DNA of 64,000 bases from Aequorivita echinoideorum (lineage in GTDB: Bacteria > Bacteroidota > Bacteroidia > Flavobacteriales > Flavobacteriaceae): positions 372,001-436,000 of the forward strand of contig NZ_JAHCTB010000001.1 of assembly GCF_018476645.1 (NCBI RefSeq). The letters run 5' to 3'. The stretch's first letter is position 1; each line of letters starts with the position of its first letter. Below the pieces are notes generated by a model. That model ran no database searches, was not told where the DNA came from, and was given only the letters and a program-made list of their open reading frames with translations. The translations under genes and the position numbers were made by a program. Positions 37,819-46,898 of the stretch are shown here, piece after piece.

Positions 37819-38883
37819 ATGCCGAAAAACACCCCCTCTTTTTCCAAAAAACTGATTTCGTGGTATTTACACAATAAACGGGAATTGCCGTGGCGCGGTA
37901 CCAAAAATCCTTACCATATTTGGCTTTCTGAAATTATGCTACAGCAAACCCGCGTGGCGCAAGGGCTTCCGTATTATTTGAAGTTCATTGAAAACTATCC
38001 CACAGTGCAGCAACTGGCCCACGCTCCCGAAGACGCTGTTTTAAAACTATGGCAGGGTCTGGGCTATTATTCCCGGGCCAGAAATCTCCACGCCACGGCA
38101 AAAATGGTTTCCAAAGATCTAAAAGGGGTTTTCCCAAAAACCTATAAAGATTTGTTGCAGCTTAAAGGCGTTGGCGATTACACCGCGAGTGCCATTGCCA
38201 GCATTTGTTATAACCTGCCGGAGGCGGTGGTGGATGGAAACGTGTACCGTGTGCTATCTCGGTATTTTGGCATCAGCACACCTATTAATTCATCAGCTGG
38301 GCAAAAGGAATTCAAAAAGCTCGCCCAACTTGTTATCGATACAAACGAGCCGGGCACCTATAACCAAGCCATAATGGAATTTGGCGCCCGCTTTTGCGTT
38401 CCCCAGAATCCGAATTGCGGAAACTGTATTTTTAATGATAGTTGTGAAGCCTATAAAAGCAATAAAGTTTCTGAATTACCAGTAAAACTGAAATCCAAGG
38501 CCGTGCGGAAACGCTTCTTCAATTATATGGTCATTATTTCAGAGGACGAAAAAACGCTTCTCCAACAACGATTGGGAAAGGGAATTTGGCATAAACTGTA
38601 TGAATTTCCACTCATTGAAACTTCAGAAGAAGTAACCCTTTCAGAATTAAAAAAACTTCCGCAGTTTCAGAAATTTTCAGAAAATATGGAAATTGAATCC
38701 ATCTCGCTTTACAATGAAACGCCCATAGTCCACAAACTCTCGCACCAACACTTACTTACCCGGTTTTGGATTGTTACCTCAAAAAAGGAAGTTAAAAACT
38801 TGATTCCGATTTCTGAAATCTTCAAATATGCGGTACCTGTTTTGATCGAGAATTTTGTTTCAGAATTTTTTGAGGGTTCTTGA
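37819..38883 (+). CDS. mutY: A/G-specific adenine glycosylase
   Basis: This 354-residue base-excision repair enzyme removes A opposite 8-oxoguanine. The catalytic Glu38 is in LSEIMLQQTRV, the helix-hairpin-helix is LKGVGDYTASAI, and the catalytic Asp is in VVDGNVYRVLSR. The iron-sulfur cluster motif is CVPQNPNCGNCIFNDSC (C-X6-C-X2-C-X5-C). The C-terminal NUDIX-like domain (about 235-354) reads the opposite 8-oxoG. A TATTTTTA box ends 4 nt before the ATG. It is followed by ssb, gldE and gldD. Confidence 0.97.
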   Translation: MPKNTPSFSKKLISWYLHNKRELPWRGTKNPYHIWLSEIMLQQTRVAQGLPYYLKFIENYPTVQQLAHAPEDAVLKLWQGLGYYSRARNLHATAKMVSKDLKGVFPKTYKDLLQLKGVGDYTASAIASICYNLPEAVVDGNVYRVLSRYFGISTPINSSAGQKEFKKLAQLVIDTNEPGTYNQAIMEFGARFCVPQNPNCGNCIFNDSCEAYKSNKVSELPVKLKSKAVRKRFFNYMVIISEDEKTLLQQRLGKGIWHKLYEFPLIETSEEVTLSELKKLPQFQKFSENMEIESISLYNETPIVHKLSHQHLLTRFWIVTSKKEVKNLIPISEIFKYAVPVLIENFVSEFFEGS

Positions 38884-38960
38884 AAAATTCATTTCAATTC
38901 CAATCGTGAAATCGTCTCATATAAAAATTCAAAAAATCTGTATATTTAAAACGCAAAATC

Positions 38961-38968
38961 TACCTTTG
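38961..38968 (+). promoter_or_regulatory. -7 element upstream of ssb
   Basis: TACCTTTG followed by CA matches the -7 consensus and lies 23 nt before the ssb ATG. The -33 element is not clear. Confidence 0.5.
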
Positions 38969-38991
38969 CACAAATTGAAAAAGAAACAATT

Positions 38992-39447
38992 ATGAGTGGG
39001 ACTTTGAACAAGGTAATGCTGATTGGGCATACGGGCGATGATGTAAAAATGCATTATTTTGAAGGCGGCAACAGTCTGGGCCGTTTTCCGCTTGCTACCA
39101 ATGAAACATACACAAACAAAACAACGAACGAACGCGTAACCAATACCGAATGGCACAATGTTGTGGTACGCAACAAGGCCGCGGAAATCTGCGAAAAATA
39201 TTTGAAGAAAGGTGATATGGTCTATATTGAAGGCCGCCTGAAAACCCGCAAATGGCAGGACGAAAAAGGAATGGACAGATACAGTACTGAAATCCATTGT
39301 ACGGATTTTACCTTTTTAACGCCTAAAGGCGATAGCAACCCAAATAATTCTGGCAACAACGCCGGGCAGTCACCACAAAAACCACAACCTTCGCAACAGC
39401 AGCAAAACAATGCCCTGCCGGAGGATGACGACGATTTGCCATTTTAA
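38992..39447 (+). CDS. ssb: Single-stranded DNA-binding protein
   Basis: This 151-residue protein has an N-terminal OB fold (residues 1-110; NKVMLIGHTGDDV, EWHNVVVRNKAAEICEKYL, YIEGRLKTRKW). A Gln/Asn/Pro-rich linker follows, and the acidic tail is DDDDLPF, the docking peptide for repair and replication partners. It coats single-stranded DNA during replication and repair. Confidence 0.97.
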   Translation: MSGTLNKVMLIGHTGDDVKMHYFEGGNSLGRFPLATNETYTNKTTNERVTNTEWHNVVVRNKAAEICEKYLKKGDMVYIEGRLKTRKWQDEKGMDRYSTEIHCTDFTFLTPKGDSNPNNSGNNAGQSPQKPQPSQQQQNNALPEDDDDLPF

Positions 39448-39468
39448 TGTTTAACTAAATCCATCAAC

Positions 39469-40785
39469 TTGGACACGGAGCCCCCTGGTTTATTAATTTT
39501 CGCACTTATAGATTTTTCGCAAGTATCGAGCATCATCTTGTTGATTGTCCTGCTCGCTTGTTCCGCGCTTATTTCTGGCGCCGAAGTCGCACTCTTCTCC
39601 TTAACACCGGCAGACCTCGAGACAAACGAAGAAAAATCGATCTCAAAAAATCTTGCCATTATCCAGCGGTTGCTCTCCAAGCCCAAAAAGCTTTTGGCAA
39701 CCATTTTAGTGGCAAACAATTTTATAAACATTGCCATAGTTTTGCTTTTTGATACGCTAAGCGATGCCATGTTTTCTGGGATCAACGCAAATTACTTTGG
39801 TATCGATATCCGTTTTATTGTTGAAGTGGGCGTTGTTACGTTCTTCATTTTGCTTTTCGGGGAAATTCTTCCGAAGATATACGCAAACCGCAACCGCCTT
39901 TCATTCGCCGTGTTTATGTCCACGCCCTTAAACATTCTGGACACCCTGCTTTCACCCATCAGTTTACCTATGCGCGCGCTCACGCTGTATCTTCACGACA
40001 AATACGGCAAGCAAAAGTCAAACATAAGCGTGGACCAACTTTCGCAGGCTTTGGAACTTTCAAACCAGGATACAACCCACGAGGAGCAAAAAATTTTACA
40101 GGGCATTGTAACCTTTGGAAATACAGATACCAAACAGGTCATGAAAAACCGGATGGATATTTTTGCCCTCAGTGAGGATATGACCTTCAAGGAAATTATG
40201 CCCGAAATTATTGAGCATGGCTATTCGCGAATTCCCGTTTATAAAGATAGTATGGACAACATCACGGGGATTCTGTACGTAAAGGACCTCATTCCTTACA
40301 CAGACCGAAAAATTCTGGACTGGAAAACCCTAAAGCGCGAAGCCTACTTTGTCCCGGAAAATAAAAAACTGGATGATTTGCTGAATGAATTCAAGGAAAT
40401 GAAAATGCACCTCGCCATTGTGGTCGACGAATATGGCGGTACCAGCGGACTCATTTCCCTAGAAGATATTATTGAGGAAATTGTGGGCGAGATAAGTGAC
40501 GAATTTGACGACGAGGACCTCATATTCTCAAAACTGGACGACAACACTTTCATTTTTGAGGGAAAAACACCCTTGAAGGATTTTTACAAAGTAATAAAAC
40601 CCGAGAATACGGAAATTTTTGAGGAAGAAAAAGGCGAAGCTGAAACGCTTGCAGGCTTTCTGCTCGAAATCTCCAAAGGTTTCCCCAGAAAAAACGAAGT
40701 AATATCCTTCCACAATTATGCGTTTACCATTGAAGCCTTTGAGGGAAAACGCATCAAACAAATAAAACTTGCCATTGAAAATTAA
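39469..40785 (+). CDS. gldE: Gliding motility protein GldE (CNNM/CBS-domain membrane protein)
   Basis: This 438-residue membrane protein has a CNNM/DUF21 domain with about four hydrophobic helices (residues 15-185). A pair of CBS domains (about 205-330; YSRIPVYKDSMDNITGILYVKDL, VDEYGGTSGLISLEDIIEEIVGEI in pieces) and a CorC/HlyC domain follow. The order mutY-ssb-gldE-gldD is characteristic of Flavobacteria. GldE is homologous to CorC-type transporters and supports gliding. The start codon seems to be TTG (39469), because DTEPPG follows as expected for GldE and no ATG is near. Confidence 0.92.
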   Translation: MDTEPPGLLIFALIDFSQVSSIILLIVLLACSALISGAEVALFSLTPADLETNEEKSISKNLAIIQRLLSKPKKLLATILVANNFINIAIVLLFDTLSDAMFSGINANYFGIDIRFIVEVGVVTFFILLFGEILPKIYANRNRLSFAVFMSTPLNILDTLLSPISLPMRALTLYLHDKYGKQKSNISVDQLSQALELSNQDTTHEEQKILQGIVTFGNTDTKQVMKNRMDIFALSEDMTFKEIMPEIIEHGYSRIPVYKDSMDNITGILYVKDLIPYTDRKILDWKTLKREAYFVPENKKLDDLLNEFKEMKMHLAIVVDEYGGTSGLISLEDIIEEIVGEISDEFDDEDLIFSKLDDNTFIFEGKTPLKDFYKVIKPENTEIFEEEKGEAETLAGFLLEISKGFPRKNEVISFHNYAFTIEAFEGKRIKQIKLAIEN

Positions 40786-41335
40786 AAGCTTACTATACAT
40801 TGTTTCACTTTCATTTTTGGCCCTTTCCTGTGGCGACGAGGTAATTGTAAAACCGCGGGCGCTCCTTCGCTTGGATTACCCAAAGCCGGAATACCGCACC
40901 GTACAGACAGATTGCCCCTATTCTTTTGAAATGAATGAAAATGCAACCCTCATAAAAAAGAAAGGCTGCGGCACCAACATTACTTACCCAAATATGAAGG
41001 CAACTTTGTACTTAACCTACCAAGATGTAAAGAACAACAACCTGGATTCCCTGCTGCGCGATGCGCAAAAACTGGCGTACGACCATACCATAAAGGCAAA
41101 CAGCATCCCCGAGCAACCCTTTATAAACCCGGACAAAAAAGTGTACGGAATGTTTTATATGATAAACGGGAACGCCGCCACCCAGGCAGAGTTTTACGTA
41201 ACGGACAGTATAAACCACTTTTTGAACGGCGCCCTGTATTTTGACGCCAAGCCCAATTTTGACTCCATTTATCCCGCTGTGGAATACCTTCGGGAAGATA
41301 TACGCAAGTTGATGGAGACGGTTACTTGGGAGTAA
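40775..41335 (+). CDS. gldD: Gliding motility lipoprotein GldD
   Basis: This 186-residue lipoprotein has a signal peptide MKIKSLLYIVSLSFLALSC. The mature segment RALLRLDYPKPEYRTVQTDC and the C-terminal YPAVEYLREDIRKLMETVTWE are typical of GldD, which is required for gliding and type IX secretion in Flavobacterium johnsoniae. The TTG at 40775 is preferred because it starts with MKIK; a second TTG at 40769 would add two residues. The gene overlaps gldE by 11 bp, giving translational coupling. A strong terminator follows. Confidence 0.93.
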   Translation: MKIKSLLYIVSLSFLALSCGDEVIVKPRALLRLDYPKPEYRTVQTDCPYSFEMNENATLIKKKGCGTNITYPNMKATLYLTYQDVKNNNLDSLLRDAQKLAYDHTIKANSIPEQPFINPDKKVYGMFYMINGNAATQAEFYVTDSINHFLNGALYFDAKPNFDSIYPAVEYLREDIRKLMETVTWE

Positions 41336-41360
41336 CGTGCTAAGAATATAATCGCAAAAC

Positions 41361-41394
41361 AAAACCGCCCCCATTGCTGGGGGCGGTTTTCATT
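41361..41394 (+). terminator. Terminator after gldD
   Basis: The perfect 12-bp stem AAAACCGCCCCC (41361-41372) / GGGGGCGGTTTT (41379-41390) has a 6-nt loop. It can act on both strands and also serves the convergent lipoprotein gene. Confidence 0.92.
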
Positions 41395-41416
41395 TACAAA
41401 ATTATTATTTTATCAT

Positions 41417-41995
41417 TTAATCCAGAAAACAAGGCTTTTGGGTATTGTCCAGCGTAGATTTGTTAAGGTTAAACTCCCCGGTAATTGTTTTCTTAACTGA
41501 AGGATCTGCGGTGCTTACCAGCTCTGCCGTAAAGGTGCCCACCAGTATTCCTAAATTATTGTCATATCGGGTTATTTCAACTTGTCCATTTTCAGAGCTT
41601 ATAAATGAATACGTGCTATTTATTTCATCACGTATATACAAAGAAATAACCTCATCACAAAAAGCTGGAATTTGGGAACTGTCTCCCGCCTCTATTGAAT
41701 AATTACCAATACTATTTACATTTATCAAGTACAAATAAAAACTTGGGCCATTATTTTCTGTGTTTACAGATAAATACCAGTTACCCTCATTCTCACTGCA
41801 TCTATTAAAATTTAAGGTATAGACACCAAATCCACCTCCTTGGGCGTAATGAGGTTCAATCGTTGTCCCATCAAATTGGGCCTCAAAAAAATTCTCTTCC
41901 TTTACGCAGCCTTGCTCTTCTTTGCCGTCATCATCCTTGTTGCAGCTGGTTGCCAAGAGGGCAAACAACATCATAGTCTTTACTATCATTTTCAT
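41417..41995 (-). CDS. Surface-type lipoprotein of unknown function
   Basis: This 192-residue protein has a lipoprotein signal ending LLATSCNKDDDG. The acidic stretch right after the acylated Cys resembles the lipoprotein export signal that sends Bacteroidetes lipoproteins to the cell surface. The mature part is beta-rich with cysteines spread over the chain, and no domain is recognised. It is convergent with gldD. The upstream region up to 42487 contains the minisatellite. Confidence 0.8.
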   Translation of the reverse strand: MKMIVKTMMLFALLATSCNKDDDGKEEQGCVKEENFFEAQFDGTTIEPHYAQGGGFGVYTLNFNRCSENEGNWYLSVNTENNGPSFYLYLINVNSIGNYSIEAGDSSQIPAFCDEVISLYIRDEINSTYSFISSENGQVEITRYDNNLGILVGTFTAELVSTADPSVKKTITGEFNLNKSTLDNTQKPCFLD

Positions 41996-42160
41996 AATTT
42001 ATTCTTTAACGTTCTATACTTATATGTTTAATTGTTTCATTTCCATTCATGGCTTGAAGGCCCGCAATATATTTAAAATTATCTTAAAGTTTTAGGTTGA
42101 ATTTTAAGAATTCTTGTAATTCACTAAACCCTAAACGTTTGATGATTATAATTTAACATC
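41996..42160. other. AT-rich intergenic stretch
   Basis: Between the lipoprotein gene start and the minisatellite I see no gene, RNA or terminator; it probably holds the lipoprotein promoter. Confidence 0.4.
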
Positions 42161-42391
42161 TTCAATGCTCCAACTCCCATTTTCATCGCTCCAACTTCCA
42201 ATTTCAATACACCAACTTCCATTTTCAAGGCTCCAACTCCTATTTTCAATGCTCCAACTCCCATTTTCAACGCTCCAACTTCCATTTTCAATGCTCCAAC
42301 TCCCATTTTCATCGCTCCAACTTCCATTTTCAATGCTCCAACTCCCATTTTCAACGCTCCAACTCCCAATTTCAATGCTCCAACTTCCATT
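42161..42391. repeat. 21-bp minisatellite, 11 copies
   Basis: Eleven imperfect tandem units of exactly 21 bp cover the whole interval. Each unit begins TTCA, has the core GCTCCAACT and ends CC(C/A)AT. Units alternate: odd units mostly carry TTCAATGC with CTCCCATT, even ones TTCAACGC or TTCATCGC with CTTCCATT, giving a 42-bp higher-order period, clearest at units 5-10. Because 21 is a multiple of three, three frames stay open, giving heptad peptides such as MEVGALK on the minus strand. These are not considered genes. No gene is seen in the rest of the gap up to 42487. Confidence 0.95.
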
Positions 42392-42487
42392 AATAAAGGG
42401 CAAAATTAATTTTTGATAAAACTGAAAAAAAATTCATTACTTTAGATTGAATGGATATTTTTCTAACCTTAACTAAATGAAACTATT

Positions 42488-43144
42488 ATGATTCCGAATA
42501 AAAGAACGTATCAGGACAAGTTTGAGCTGTTCAACATGGCACTCACCAATGCTGAGGAGCAACCAGAAATTGCCGCTGCCATGGCACAATATGGCTACAC
42601 CGCCGCCCGTATTCAAGAAGGGAAAGACCTTCTGGAAACCACACAGGATATTGCCAACACAAATGCCAAAGAGCTTAGGGAAGAACACCAAAGCTATGCA
42701 GAATACCTGCCATTGTACACCGAAGTGAGAGACACCTATAGAACCCACCGCCGTTTGGGAAAAGTAGCGTTCAAAAAAGACCACGTAGCATTGAGCGCCC
42801 TAAAGCTTATTGGCCAGTTGCCCGTAAACTACATTCCTTGGTTGGCGCATGTTAAAACATTCTATGAGGGCACACTTAGCAACCCAAATTATATAACCAA
42901 AATGGCAAATTTTGGCATAACCGAACAAGTGCTTACCCAGACCAATGAGAAAGTTTCACAAATGGTTAATGCCCGTAATGTGTACCAAAAAGAAAGTGGG
43001 GAAGGCCAAGACGCAACAAAGCACAAGGAGGAAGCCTTCGAAAATTTGGATGAGTGGATGAGCGATTTCTATGCAGTGGCAAGAGTGGCTTTAAGAGAAC
43101 ACCCGCAGCTACTGGAATCCTTGGGCAAATTTGTAAGAAGCTAG
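42488..43144 (+). CDS. Hypothetical all-helical protein
   Basis: This 218-residue, mostly helical, soluble protein has no signal peptide or membrane segment. It starts MIPNKRTYQDKFELFNMALT and ends LLESLGKFVRS. The helices look like two four-helix bundles: about 10-110 and 120-218. No catalytic motif is visible, and I do not recognise the family. It has its own terminator and lies beside the minisatellite, which occupies most of its upstream region. Confidence 0.8.
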   Translation: MIPNKRTYQDKFELFNMALTNAEEQPEIAAAMAQYGYTAARIQEGKDLLETTQDIANTNAKELREEHQSYAEYLPLYTEVRDTYRTHRRLGKVAFKKDHVALSALKLIGQLPVNYIPWLAHVKTFYEGTLSNPNYITKMANFGITEQVLTQTNEKVSQMVNARNVYQKESGEGQDATKHKEEAFENLDEWMSDFYAVARVALREHPQLLESLGKFVRS

Positions 43145-43172
43145 CCAACCCTACCATACCTCCCCAAAAACA

Positions 43173-43204
43173 AAACCGCCCCCAATACTGGAAGGCGGTT
43201 TCTT
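43173..43204 (+). terminator. Terminator after the helical protein gene
   Basis: AAACCGCC (43173-43180) pairs with GGCGGTTT (43194-43201), with a short C/G extension in the loop. It resembles the gldD terminator and serves both converging genes. Confidence 0.8.
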
Positions 43205-43224
43205 ATTAAAAGGGAAAAATTATC

Positions 43225-45291
43225 TTAGTTGAAATCGGCATCGCTCACCCCTTCGTTGATCTTCACATCGGTAATGTTGAAGGTCAACACCTGCGGCCCG
43301 GCGGTCTGCCCAATGGTGTACGGCAATTTTATTCCGTTTACTTCCTTGTAGTTTCCAAAGGTGGTAGTGGCATTGATGGTCTGACCCATCATTTCGGTAA
43401 CAGTGTTTTGCTTCACCTTAAGCCCGCTTTCCTTCTCATAAAAAATTTCGGTATTCTCCCCTGTTGAAATCACGTAGGCATCCTTACCGTCCACTTGCTC
43501 CATACGTTCCAGCTTGGCATCTTTTACTTGCAGCTCCATAAAAGGCAGCGCTTCCATTTTGGCAGCGGCGTTTTGCTTGGCATCATAATCAATACGCTGG
43601 CCCTGTACCATCATATATCCTTTTTCGCCATCAAAAACTATTTTCTGAATCGAAGTGCCACCCATAGTTACGTTTACAAGCGATTGGCTTTTGGTAGTGT
43701 TCTTGGTTTCAAGACCCAATTGCATTCCCTGCATCTCTGCGGTTGCGGTCACCATAAGTGACTTTACAGCTTCAAGTTTCTCGCGTCCCCCAATGGCATC
43801 AATGTATTTATTGATAACGGTTTCGGCGGTAACGCCTGCATCCATAGCTTTGTTATAGTCCGGTGCCGCCACGGGATTTCCAAACTTATCAAAATACTGT
43901 ACGGGTATCTCTTTGCCTTCCGCATTTTTCAAGTTCTTGAGTCCGTCCAGCACTTCAGATCCTTTTCCTACCACTACAATACGAAGGTTGCCCGGCTTGT
44001 AATATTTTTTGGCCACGCGCTGTACATCTTCGGCAGTTACGGCATTTATCTTTTTAAGATAATCTACATAGAAATCTTTTGAAAGATTTTGGGTCTCAAT
44101 TTCCAGCGCATAATCCGCAATGGTTTCTGGGCGTTCCAGCGCAAGTACAAAGTCGCCCACAAATTTTGCCTTGGCATTTGCCAACTGCTGTGGGGTAACT
44201 TTGTTATCACGTAAATAGCGAATCTCCTTCAGCGTTTCAACCACGGCGCTATCCGTCACCGCATTGCGCACGCTTGTGGTGGCAATGAAACGGGTAATGT
44301 TCTTATCTGCCCCGGTGCTTGAGCGCGCGCCATACGTCCAGCCATGCTCCTCACGAAGGTTCATATTCAATAAACTGTTGAAACCGCCGCCCAGTATTTT
44401 GTTCGCAATTAAAACTGCGTGATAGTCCGGGTCGCTCATTTTCAGTTTAACCAAGTTCTGCACGGCAAGTTCAGACTGTACCGCGTTTGGCATATCCACA
44501 AAGTTCACCTGCGTAAACTGAACATCCTTAGGCTCTGTATAGCTGTAAGAACGTGCCGCATTTGAAGCCCAATCGGCTAAGTTGGCACGCACCAAAGTCT
44601 CAACGTTCTTTCTTGAAACATCGCCCACCACAACCAGATAAGCGTTTCTTGGGTTGAAAAAGTCTTCGTAGAAATCCTTTACATCGGCTAGGGTAAGTTT
44701 CTCCACTTTTTCAATTGTGGTAAATTCCCCTTTTGGGTGATTGCTGCCATACAGCAGGGAAGAACGAACTCTGCTCGCCACGGTTGAAACATCTTTTTCC
44801 TGCGTTTTAAGACCGTCTATAAGTTTGTCTTTTTCTTTTTTGAATTCCTCTTCGGTAAGTAACGGATTTTTAATGGCATCTGCCATCAATTCCATAATCC
44901 GTGGAAAGTATTCTGAAAGAGAACTGGCATACGCACTTTCTGAACCAAAGAATATGCTGGCCCCCAGGTAATCTACTTCTTCATTGAATTGGTCTTTGGG
45001 AATGTTGGTAGTACCGTTACCCATCATTTGTGAAAAGAGACTTTCTACCCCGGCTTTTTCGCCAGAAGCGTGAATGGGATTGTCTATTAAAAGCTGAACG
45101 CGTACTGCGGGCAGTTTGTGATTTTCCACCACCATAACCTTCAATCCGTTGGGAAGGTCAAAACTGGAAGGTTGGGTTAAATTTATTTTTGGTGCGGGAC
45201 CGGGCTTGGGTTGTTTGCTTCGATCTATCTGCGCAGTTGCAAGCGTGCTTATGAAAATACTTGCAATGAATAGGTATATATATTTTTTCAT
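43225..45291 (-). CDS. M16 peptidase-like protein without zinc motif, LolA-like C-terminal domain
   Basis: This 688-residue secreted protein (signal ending TLATA) has two M16 domains (about 40-470) and a C-terminal LolA/outer-membrane-lipoprotein-sorting-like domain (about 490-688). The place of HxxEH is VESLF at 82-86, so zinc cannot be bound in the usual way. It is the likely structural partner of the catalytic M16 protein encoded 22 bp upstream, as in two-subunit M16 proteases. Conserved parts such as LREEHGWTYGARS, which contacts substrate, are present. The location is periplasm or outer membrane. Confidence 0.9.
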   Translation of the reverse strand: MKKYIYLFIASIFISTLATAQIDRSKQPKPGPAPKINLTQPSSFDLPNGLKVMVVENHKLPAVRVQLLIDNPIHASGEKAGVESLFSQMMGNGTTNIPKDQFNEEVDYLGASIFFGSESAYASSLSEYFPRIMELMADAIKNPLLTEEEFKKEKDKLIDGLKTQEKDVSTVASRVRSSLLYGSNHPKGEFTTIEKVEKLTLADVKDFYEDFFNPRNAYLVVVGDVSRKNVETLVRANLADWASNAARSYSYTEPKDVQFTQVNFVDMPNAVQSELAVQNLVKLKMSDPDYHAVLIANKILGGGFNSLLNMNLREEHGWTYGARSSTGADKNITRFIATTSVRNAVTDSAVVETLKEIRYLRDNKVTPQQLANAKAKFVGDFVLALERPETIADYALEIETQNLSKDFYVDYLKKINAVTAEDVQRVAKKYYKPGNLRIVVVGKGSEVLDGLKNLKNAEGKEIPVQYFDKFGNPVAAPDYNKAMDAGVTAETVINKYIDAIGGREKLEAVKSLMVTATAEMQGMQLGLETKNTTKSQSLVNVTMGGTSIQKIVFDGEKGYMMVQGQRIDYDAKQNAAAKMEALPFMELQVKDAKLERMEQVDGKDAYVISTGENTEIFYEKESGLKVKQNTVTEMMGQTINATTTFGNYKEVNGIKLPYTIGQTAGPQVLTFNITDVKINEGVSDADFN

Positions 45292-45313
45292 TTCTGAAGT
45301 TTTCTTTTTTAGA

Positions 45314-46630
45314 TTATTGATTTTTTTCTGGCAAGTATTCCAAACGCAAGCGTTGGTTTGGATTTAAATATTTTTTGGCTACCTCTCTTATTTCCTCACG
45401 GGTTATGTTTTTGTAGATATCCAGTTCCTTATTGATAAGGTCCGTATCGCCATAAAAGGTATAATAGTTGGCCAATGAATTTGCGATACCCGCAACGGTT
45501 GCATTTCTGGTAACAAATTGATTTTTGTAAATATTCTGAAGTTTTTCAAATTCCCTTTCAGAAATAAGCTCCGTTTGAAGTTTTACAATTTCTTCATCAA
45601 TTTCCCTTGTAATATCTTCCAAAGGCGTATTGTTTAAAGGAATTGCCAGCGTCACGTAGCTTCCGTAATCTTCTTGGCTTAAATTAATGGCCGCCACCTG
45701 AAGCGCCATTTTTTTATCGTCTACCAATTTTTTGTAAAGCCGCGAACTTTTACCATCACTTAAAATCGTTGAAATCATATCCAGCACATACGCATCGTGC
45801 TCCAGCATAGACGGTGTACGGTACGCGTGCACAATCATAGGCAACTGAATGTTGGGGTCGTAGTATTTAGCGTCTATCTGTTTTGTGATAGGCTGTTCCT
45901 TTGCATCTACCTGAACTACTTCGGCACCTTTTGGAATGCCTCCAAAATAGTCCTCAATCATTTTCTTCACCTTTGGTTTATCGATGTCTCCAGCAACAAC
46001 TAGCGCTGCATTATTAGGCACATAATATTTTTTATTGAAATCCTGAAATTCCTGAAGCGTGGCAGCGTCCAAGTGTTCCATAGAACCAATGGTTGCCCAA
46101 CGGTACGGATGGTTGGTGAACAATTTTTCCTTTACGGCTTTTAAAAGATTTCCGTATGGTTGATTGTCCACACGCAGTCTTTTTTCCTCCTTAACCACTT
46201 CGTTTTGGGTATCGACACCTATTTGGTTGATGATGGGATGGTACATACGCTCGCTTTCCATCCAAAGGCCCAATTCCACATTGTTTGATGGAAATACTTC
46301 ATAATAATATGTACGATCATCGGTAGTATTGGCATTATTGCTACCACCTTGGGAAGAAACTATTTCGAACCATTTTCCGCGTTCTATGTTTTTGGTTCCT
46401 TCAAATAGAAGATGTTCAAAAAAGTGGGCAAAACCCGTACGTTCCGGGTTCTCGTTTTTGGCCCCAACGTGGTACATAACCGAAGTAATTACTACTGGTG
46501 CGGTTTTGTCTTCGTGTAAAATAACGTGCAAGCCATTTGGCAGGTCATATTCTTCAAAATCTACTTGCTGCGCTTGGCTGCCGAAAAAACCGGCACAAAC
46601 CAACAAGGTGGAAAGAAATGTTTTTTTCAT
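45314..46630 (-). CDS. M16 zinc metallopeptidase, catalytic subunit
   Basis: This 438-residue secreted protease (signal ending SQAQ) has the inverted zinc motif HFFEH (His69, Glu72, His73) in TGFAHFFEHLLFEGT. The downstream zinc Glu is in NEVVKEEKR. The second half-domain lacks the motif, as normal for the family. It is the first gene of a two-gene transcript with the non-catalytic partner and presumably degrades peptides in the periplasm. Confidence 0.95.
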   Translation of the reverse strand: MKKTFLSTLLVCAGFFGSQAQQVDFEEYDLPNGLHVILHEDKTAPVVITSVMYHVGAKNENPERTGFAHFFEHLLFEGTKNIERGKWFEIVSSQGGSNNANTTDDRTYYYEVFPSNNVELGLWMESERMYHPIINQIGVDTQNEVVKEEKRLRVDNQPYGNLLKAVKEKLFTNHPYRWATIGSMEHLDAATLQEFQDFNKKYYVPNNAALVVAGDIDKPKVKKMIEDYFGGIPKGAEVVQVDAKEQPITKQIDAKYYDPNIQLPMIVHAYRTPSMLEHDAYVLDMISTILSDGKSSRLYKKLVDDKKMALQVAAINLSQEDYGSYVTLAIPLNNTPLEDITREIDEEIVKLQTELISEREFEKLQNIYKNQFVTRNATVAGIANSLANYYTFYGDTDLINKELDIYKNITREEIREVAKKYLNPNQRLRLEYLPEKNQ

Positions 46631-46665
46631 TTTAATTATTTAGAGGTTATTATTTTCATTTTTTG

Positions 46666-46699
46666 CAAAAATACAAAGTTTGATGTGCTTTGTTGCCAA
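46666..46699 (-). promoter_or_regulatory. Promoter of the M16 operon
   Basis: On the minus strand TTG (46699-46697) and TATTTTTG (46673-46666) are separated by 23 nt. A hairpin GCTTTG-TTGC-CAAAGC (46687-46702) covers the -33 region and could be an operator. Confidence 0.5.
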
Positions 46700-46898
46700 A
46701 GCATAAGTCCATTAAGATTTATTTATGTTACAAAAATTACCAAATACTTTATTCTGAAATTTTATTATAAATCAATTATTTAACCATTTGAACAGATACT
46801 ATTTCCTGTAGCGACAAAGGCTTGGTAGAAAAAGTTAACAAACCGTTTGTACAATATAATTGAAGTTTTTGTAACTTTTCACCATAAAACTAACAACT

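Noticed and set aside
42161-42391. CRISPR array
   Set aside because: The 21-bp units are contiguous with no spacers, and no cas genes are in the window.
42124-42416. Three overlapping ORFs of 83-88 codons across the 21-bp repeat array on both strands
   Set aside because: They exist only because the repeat length is a multiple of three; their products are monotonous heptads with no independent support.
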